From assembly GCA_022606425.2 (NCBI GenBank), contig JAHDVF020000126.1, positions 47,501 through 111,500 of the forward strand: a stretch of 64,000 bases of DNA, given 5' to 3'. Of this stretch, positions 59,116 to 64,000 are shown one piece after another. The position numbers and the translations under genes were made by a program. Each line of letters opens with the position of its first letter. Position 1 is the stretch's first letter. The notes beneath the pieces were generated by a model. The model was not told the origin of the DNA. It did no database searches and saw only the letters and a list, made by a program, of their open reading frames with translations. The stretch comes from Lepidostoma basale. Taxonomy: Eukaryota; Arthropoda; Insecta; Trichoptera; Lepidostomatidae.

Positions 59116-60039
59116 AAAAATCTGTAATCCATTTTCCATAATGAAATATTGAGATGAAATATCGAAGATGTCAAACCCGGGTAATTATGTCAGCATCTTT
59201 ACGGAGTAATTCATTGACCTTTACCGCGCGCGTATCCCGATACCATTACGGTCCCAGCGCGACCCAGGGTAACCATAGTAAACACCGGGTGATTATTTGC
59301 CCCAAACCCGGCGTTATCTCCGCTGATAACCCAGTCTTTAGCGTCCGCAAAGTCACCCCTTTCACCGTGGAAGGCGGCAAACTGAAACCAGGGGGTGGAT
59401 TCAGGGTCGGATTTAATTATTTGCGAGGATTTATATAAAAACCTGATTCGCCAATAGTAAGGATTCTAGTTTCAGATAGTTTATTTATTTGGGTACTTAA
59501 AAAAAAATTACATTTAACACCGGAATCCCTTATTACACATTTTTTAATGAATACGATGGTTTTTCCATTTATGAAAGTTTATTTATTACAGATTGTATTA
59601 CTCGTATATACTTTCATCATTGGCTTTAGCCGATAGCCGATAGTGAGATTATATTATTAAAAATATGAATACGTACACAATAAAAACATTGTTTTGAAAA
59701 TACATACTAATGTTTTAATTATAATTTATTATTTTTTTATTTAAAAATAAATAACCAACCTGCTTCTGGAGGGCATTCAGAGTCTGCTGAACATGATCAC
59801 CTCGGAGATTGACGTCTTTCATATTAGCGAAAATATGTTCAAAAAACAATACTCCTGTCATTAGAGAGAACCTTATCTTCTTAAAGTAGAACCATCCCTT
59901 GTGCGTTTGTGGTATTTTACCTGTTCTAAAAAATCTCGTATATCATAAACTATAAATATGTATAATGTCTTTTAAGAAGAAAAAAAAACTGGTTTGATTT
60001 GATCAATGTAACAACCTTATGTTACTATTATAATACAAT
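59116..60039. other. Unassigned; GC-rich island 59190-59450
   Basis: The island is CpG-rich and unique in the window. A 94-codon frame (59154-59438) has no recognisable domain. The rest is AT-rich. Confidence 0.4.
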
Positions 60040-60420
60040 TCTTCAACCAGTGCGTCTTGCCGGTCATGAGGTACGGAGCCGAGACGTGGAAACTGACAAA
60101 AGATCTAGTCTACGGATTCAAGGTCGCCCAACGCGCCATGGAAAGAGCCATGCTTGGAATAACCTTGAGGGATAGATTTAGAAACGAATTTATTCGACAG
60201 CAAACCAAGGTGACTGAGGTGGCTCTGAGGATGGGCGGGCTGAAGTGGCGATGGGCTAGCCATATCTGTCGGAAAACCGACGACCGATGGGGGAGACGGG
60301 TTCTGGAGTGGAGACCGCGTACAGGATTCCGCAGAGTTGGACGTCCCCCTGCCCGCTGGACCGACGATCTGGAGAGGATTGCTGGACATGGATGGACAGA
60401 GAGCTGATGATAATGATGAA
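60040..60420 (+). mobile_element. R2 RTE-like C-terminal fragment, open frame
   Basis: LPVMRYGAETWKLTKDLVYG, QRAMERAMLGITLRDRFRNE, QQTKVTEVALRMGGLKWRWA, SHICRKTDDRWGRRVLEWRP, RRVGRPPARWTDDLERIAGH. The last about 20 residues (EAYVQQW) are deleted and it ends TGATGATAATGATGAA. Confidence 0.88.
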
Positions 60421-60997
60421 CATACTTATTATGGGAAAATAAGAGAGAATACCATAAAAGAAAAATATAGAAATCAAAAATATATGCAAGTACTTGGCCC
60501 TAATTCCGCCCTGTTGCCAGCTGAAGGAGCTCAGTGACAATATTAATAATCATTTTGATAATCCCAGTACGCGTTGTAAAGATAAAGTACAGGGGCGTAA
60601 TAGGGTAATACTAATTAATGTACACATACACACGTACATACTATCAAATATGTAGTTACATGTGTGAACAAATTATTTTATAAATCCACCAGATAATTCG
60701 AAAGCTAAAGAAAATAATCGTAATAGTTAAAAAAACATAAGTTAAAAGCATCGTTTTACTTAATTATTAAAAAAAAAACTTTAATAACTAACTATTGAGC
60801 CATTTTTGGAGTAGGCAAGAATAAACAGACATACTCTACTATTCTGATAGACTTATAAATCCTGATATATGTATATATAAAAAGAACCTTTTGTATTCTA
60901 ACCACGGAATAGTTGTTATAAGAAAGCCAAATAGCATAGCTTGTACCAATCCTTCTTCAATACATTATAATAACTTACACTAACTCTTAGTTCCTAT
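60421..60997. other. Unassigned stretch
   Basis: Nothing recognised. Confidence 0.4.
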
Positions 60998-61045
60998 ATT
61001 GCCCCGATGAGGCTTTAGTACAGACGAAACTAGTTAACTTCAATT
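60998..61045 (+). ncRNA. Degenerate hammerhead-like motif, HH-N
   Basis: CCGATGA (61004-61010, U4 to C), stem II GGCT/AGAC (3 of 4), GAAA (61026-61029), stem III ACTAGT, triplet GTT. Flank ATTCCGTGGTTAAAATACAG at about 61051 echoes ATTCTAACCACGGAAT at 60894. Confidence 0.5.
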
Positions 61046-61164
61046 AAAATTATTATTCCGTGGTTAAAATACAGAGCGTTTTTTTTCACATATAATTAAA
61101 AATGTTTAGCTGCAAAATAAGTGCTTCAAGTTAATTTCGATTTGGCTATCATATGTTTTCCTCT

Positions 61165-61748
61165 GTGTGAAACGATTTAAATGGCGCACTCAAAGTCATA
61201 ACTGCAAATAGAAATATATCCACAGAAGCAAATATGGCAGTACACAATGGAGTTCTAGTGCCAACCCTCATGTATGGAAGTGAAGCTTGGAACTGGCAAA
61301 AGAAGGATGAAAGCAGGATAAAAGCCGTAGAAATGAGATCACTAAGAAGAATGTGCGTGGAAACGTATGATAGAATACCGAACGATGAAATAAGAAATAA
61401 ATGTAAGGCAGATGACTGCATCATGGATAAAATTAAAAAAGGATCCCTGAGATGGTTTGGACATATGGAACGAATGGATGAGAGTAAAATGGTTAAAAAG
61501 TTGTACACAAGCAGCGTGAGTGGAAAAAGAAGCCGAGGACGACCAAGGAAAACATGGCATGACCAAATCAGTCAATTACTAAAAGGTGGCTACATTCGAA
61601 GTCGGAATAATCGACGTGCGTGCATGGTACGATGTATGAATGTAGAGGAAGCCCGAGACGTATGCCAGGATAGAGCATTGTGGCGATCCATCCTCTGTGC
61701 CTACCCCTCCGAGGAAATGGCGTGATGGTTAGTTAGTTAGCTAGTTAT
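61165..61748 (+). mobile_element. R1 RTE-like C-terminal region, longest open copy
   Basis: The frame 61234-61725 is open for 163 codons: MAVHNGVLVPTLMYGSEAWN, WQKKDESRIKAVEMRSLRRM, KKGSLRWFGHMERMDESKM, RSRGRPRKTWHDQISQLL, RSRNNRRACMVRCMNVEEA, WRSILCAYPSEEMA. The (TTAG)n tail follows. Upstream sequence (ITANRNISTEA) continues the family frame. It lacks the RT and the endonuclease, so it cannot move itself. The Met is internal to the original ORF. Confidence 0.9.
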
Positions 61749-61804
61749 ATCATAACTCCCTAAAATATGTCCCTCCCATAGTTTATGAGATACCTCTATT
61801 AAAT

Positions 61805-61937
61805 TCAACAGAGTGTGCGTGTCACGATGTGTAAATGTAGAAGAGGCGGGAGAGTTTTGTCAGGATAGAACAGTGTGGCGGTCCATCCTCTCTGCCTACC
61901 GCTCCAAGGAAACGGCGTGATGGTTAGTAAGTTATAT
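61805..61937 (+). mobile_element. R1 3'-end fragment
   Basis: VCVSRCVNVEEAGEFCQDRT, VWRSILSAYRSKETA, stop, GGTTAGTAAGTTA. A second insertion just downstream of the long copy. Confidence 0.82.
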
Positions 61938-62914
61938 TTTAGAAAAAAAATAATTTCAGAAAGTTTGCGTCAATGTGCAAAATTATAAATAAATCCTAGG
62001 TAATTTAGAACAATTTTGTTCAAACGTCGGATATTTACGAAGCAAAGGCCTCATCAATCAACAACGTATTTTCAAAATCAAACACGCGAAAGCTTAAAGG
62101 CATTTCTAATTGTTTCAGTGTCAATAATTAGCGGTGTGCGGCAAAACATCATTAATTAGAAAGCCATTATTAATCAAAAACGAACGGTACGTCACACGTG
62201 TGCGGCGAGTACATCACACGTGCGCGGCACGTCAAAATGGCCATCTGTTATAATTTATAATGCTTCATTGCATTCGCATGCCTGATCACTCCCGCGACCA
62301 CTCCATCAAACTCAATACGCTTTGTGCTATAAATTATTTACATACAATGTATTGTTGATATTTCAAAACATTGTTGCAGTGAAATAGTATTTACGTGGAA
62401 CACTGGCTGTAGATGATTACTTGTGTACCTACCCGAGAGCCATAATGTCTTATGTTTTTTGGCAGAAAATGAGCCATGAGAAAAATTCAGTATATAGTGT
62501 ACAATTGTATGCAAACTGCATTTAGCGAATCTTCTGTGGTTCTTGGCTGCATGAGAAAGGACTTTTCAACGAAGGGCAGGCATAATTTTTTTTAATTTTA
62601 TTTATATTTGAGAACATAATTTGAAGAGTCATTGACATAAGATACATGACAAATAAAAAAAATGAATATACAATTATAATAAGGACAGTGCTTCCCTCAG
62701 GTGAGCCAGACTATCTCAAAATGCGTCAAATTCCGAGGTGATACGATTTAACAAAGACTCTACCTACCGGCATAACCATTGGCAGGTTCTGCATCGTGCA
62801 ATATAAAAAATCGATGGCCCCTTTCTCGAAGATAATTATCAGGGACGAACAGACCTACATCACTCAGGATTTCTGAGTTGTGTATACAGCCCCCCTCAGT
62901 TGGATACTCAGTCA
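61938..62914. other. Unassigned stretch
   Basis: 62190-62235 has a short direct repeat (ACATCACACGTGCGCGGC after ACACGTGTGCGGCGAGT). The rest is unassigned. Confidence 0.4.
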
Positions 62915-63105
62915 ACAGATGCTCAGTTGGAGACCATGGGCAAATAGGCGAAGTGTCCGAAGGCCACCGATGATATTGTAAAAAGGGTTGGAAAATCTTG
63001 GACACAAAGGGGGTAGGATAGAGACGAGTGGAGGAAATTAGAAGAAGCCTATATCCAACAGTGGAGGGAAGAAGGCTAGCAATTAAGAAGAAGAAGAAGT
63101 ATACA
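62915..63105 (+). mobile_element. RTE-like C-terminal fragment
   Basis: DDIVKRVGKSWTQ, DRDEWRKLEEAYIQQWREEG, stop, then AAGAAGAAGAAGAAG. Upstream WRPWAN-type sequence is shifted. Confidence 0.8.
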
Positions 63106-63694
63106 ACAGCCCATCAGTCGAAAGAAGTGAACACCCAAGTGAATGTCTCGTCTCCTCTCAAGTGATTGGTAGCCCAGATTAAAATTAAAATTTAAAAATA
63201 TTCCACACAAATTTTAATAAATTTTTCGGTTTGTAGCAAATTTGCAATTATTATAAATTTGGTACGACACAAGTCACTCTGATTAAATATAAAATGGCGG
63301 TGACAAAGCCTCACTAGAAATGACAGCCGAGGTATATAAAATTCACCATTTAGTATCTTTCGCACTCCATTGTCAAGTACGGCGTCTCTTTGTTGTGATA
63401 ACTAGAATTCATAACCGCTAAAAGAAGAAGCAATTAAACTCGAGATCTCTAACAATGATATTTACGCAAAACTATGAAGGGAGGTTTAAATAAATAAAAC
63501 AAGAATACTTTTAATTAATTGCCGCTTCGTAATACTGGGCAGGGCCCTAACAAATGGGGCTGCATATTTACTGTCGGAACATGAAAGGAGAAAAAATGTA
63601 CGAACATTAAAATAAAGAAGCTTAAAAAATCATAAATTCTCCCGGCCGACTCTGCAAGCCTTCAAAGTTTCAAAATAGCTATTTCTAAAGTTCA
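63106..63694. other. Unassigned stretch
   Basis: Nothing recognised. Confidence 0.4.
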
Positions 63695-64000
63695 TTTTTT
63701 TTTCTCTTTTTCATTTTTATATACTTTAGATATGATAAGGTTTGCTAACGATATTGCTATGGTTGCTGAAAGTGAAGAAGAACTGCAAGAGGCCTTAACA
63801 ACTATGCAGAGCGTTCTTCAAAATAACTACAACGTGAAGATAAATAGAGACAGAACAAAGGTGCTGACTGTAGGCCGAACGCAACATCGGGTGAAAGTGG
63901 TGATGTCAGGAGTTCCACAAAAGAACACCATTTGTCTACCTCGGGAGCAAAATAACATGGGACGGTCGGTCTAGGAGCGAAGTCGACAGCCGTATACATC
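63695..64000 (+). mobile_element. RTE-like reverse transcriptase palm fragment, catalytic box altered, runs off the window
   Basis: MIRFANDIAMVAESEEELQE, ALTTMQSVLQNNYNVKINRD, RTKVLTVGRTQHRVKV. The expected FADD box reads FAND, so the first catalytic aspartate is replaced. The left neighbour (63695-63730) is the AT-rich end motif of HH-F (TTTTTATATACTTTAGAT). The element may continue beyond the window. Confidence 0.8.

Noticed and set aside
59154..59438. 94-codon frame in the GC-rich island
   Set aside because: No recognisable domain; composition explains the open frame.
902..61746. (TTAG)n runs as interstitial telomere repeats
   Set aside because: The insect telomere unit is TTAGG; here the period is four and the runs always follow the R1 stop codon, so they are retrotransposon tails.

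Overview
This 64 kb window looks like AT-rich intergenic or intronic DNA from an insect, most likely a moth or butterfly. The guess rests on the company of repeats (RTE-type non-LTR retrotransposons with microsatellite tails, CR1/Jockey-like LINEs, tRNA-derived SINEs, mariner, piggyBac) and on protein tails such as GHICRKTDDRW and SLRRMCG, which I associate with lepidopteran genomes. The assignment is inference. I recognise no host gene, no functional tRNA or rRNA gene and no intact autonomous transposon; almost every readable coding stretch is a broken transposon fragment.

Layer 1, retroelement coding relics. The commonest is a family called R1 here (C-terminal tail of an RTE-like reverse transcriptase with motifs SLRRMCG, GSLRWFGHMERM, RGRPRKTWHDQ and RRACM.RCMNVEEA). 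About 30 truncated copies lie on both strands, ending in (TTAG)n or, in a subfamily, (TTG)n tails. Further RTE-like families are called R2 to R8. CR1/Jockey-like pieces (called CRJ) sit at about 3.2-4.0, 12.5, 20.7, 29.0, 36.3 and 43.8 kb. Target-site duplications (TSDs) can be read for several insertions, and many elements are nested in others.

Layer 2, the most unusual part: more than thirty hammerhead-ribozyme-like motifs in about a dozen sequence families (HH-A to HH-N). Nine keep both the CUGANGA box and the GAAA box. They carry matching stem II arms and a very short palindromic stem III (ACATGT, ACCGGT, ACTAGT, ACAGCTGT). Twelve pairs are arranged as inverted repeats and every pair has the same polarity: minus-strand ribozyme on the left, plus-strand ribozyme on the right, with 3' sides facing outward. 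This recalls the terminal repeats of Penelope-like retroelements, but no Penelope reverse transcriptase or GIY-YIG domain was seen.

Layer 3, other mobile DNA: two piggyBac relics with TTAA ends, two mariner fragments, a terminal-inverted-repeat element, two tRNA-derived SINE families, hAT-like ends, and an unnamed inverted-repeat element P. P has 13- and 16-bp TSDs and has landed inside hammerhead elements.

Layout: 0-9 kb mixed RTE, SINE, piggyBac and P; 9-16 kb mariner, TIR element, R1, CRJ, HH-F and HH-E; 16-23 kb X repeats, R1, R8, R3 and a nested R5/R1; 23-30 kb HH-A, R4, P3, SINEs and an RTE cluster; 30-43 kb piggyBac plus the densest hammerhead array; 43-53 kb P6, P7, R1, R6, HH-A, HH-F and HH-I; 53-64 kb twin-primed R3, R1 copies with clear TSDs, R2 and a terminal RT fragment. 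GC-richer single-copy-looking islands (for example 14.2-15.0, 27.7-27.95 and 59.2-59.45 kb) are the only places where host sequence might be constrained.
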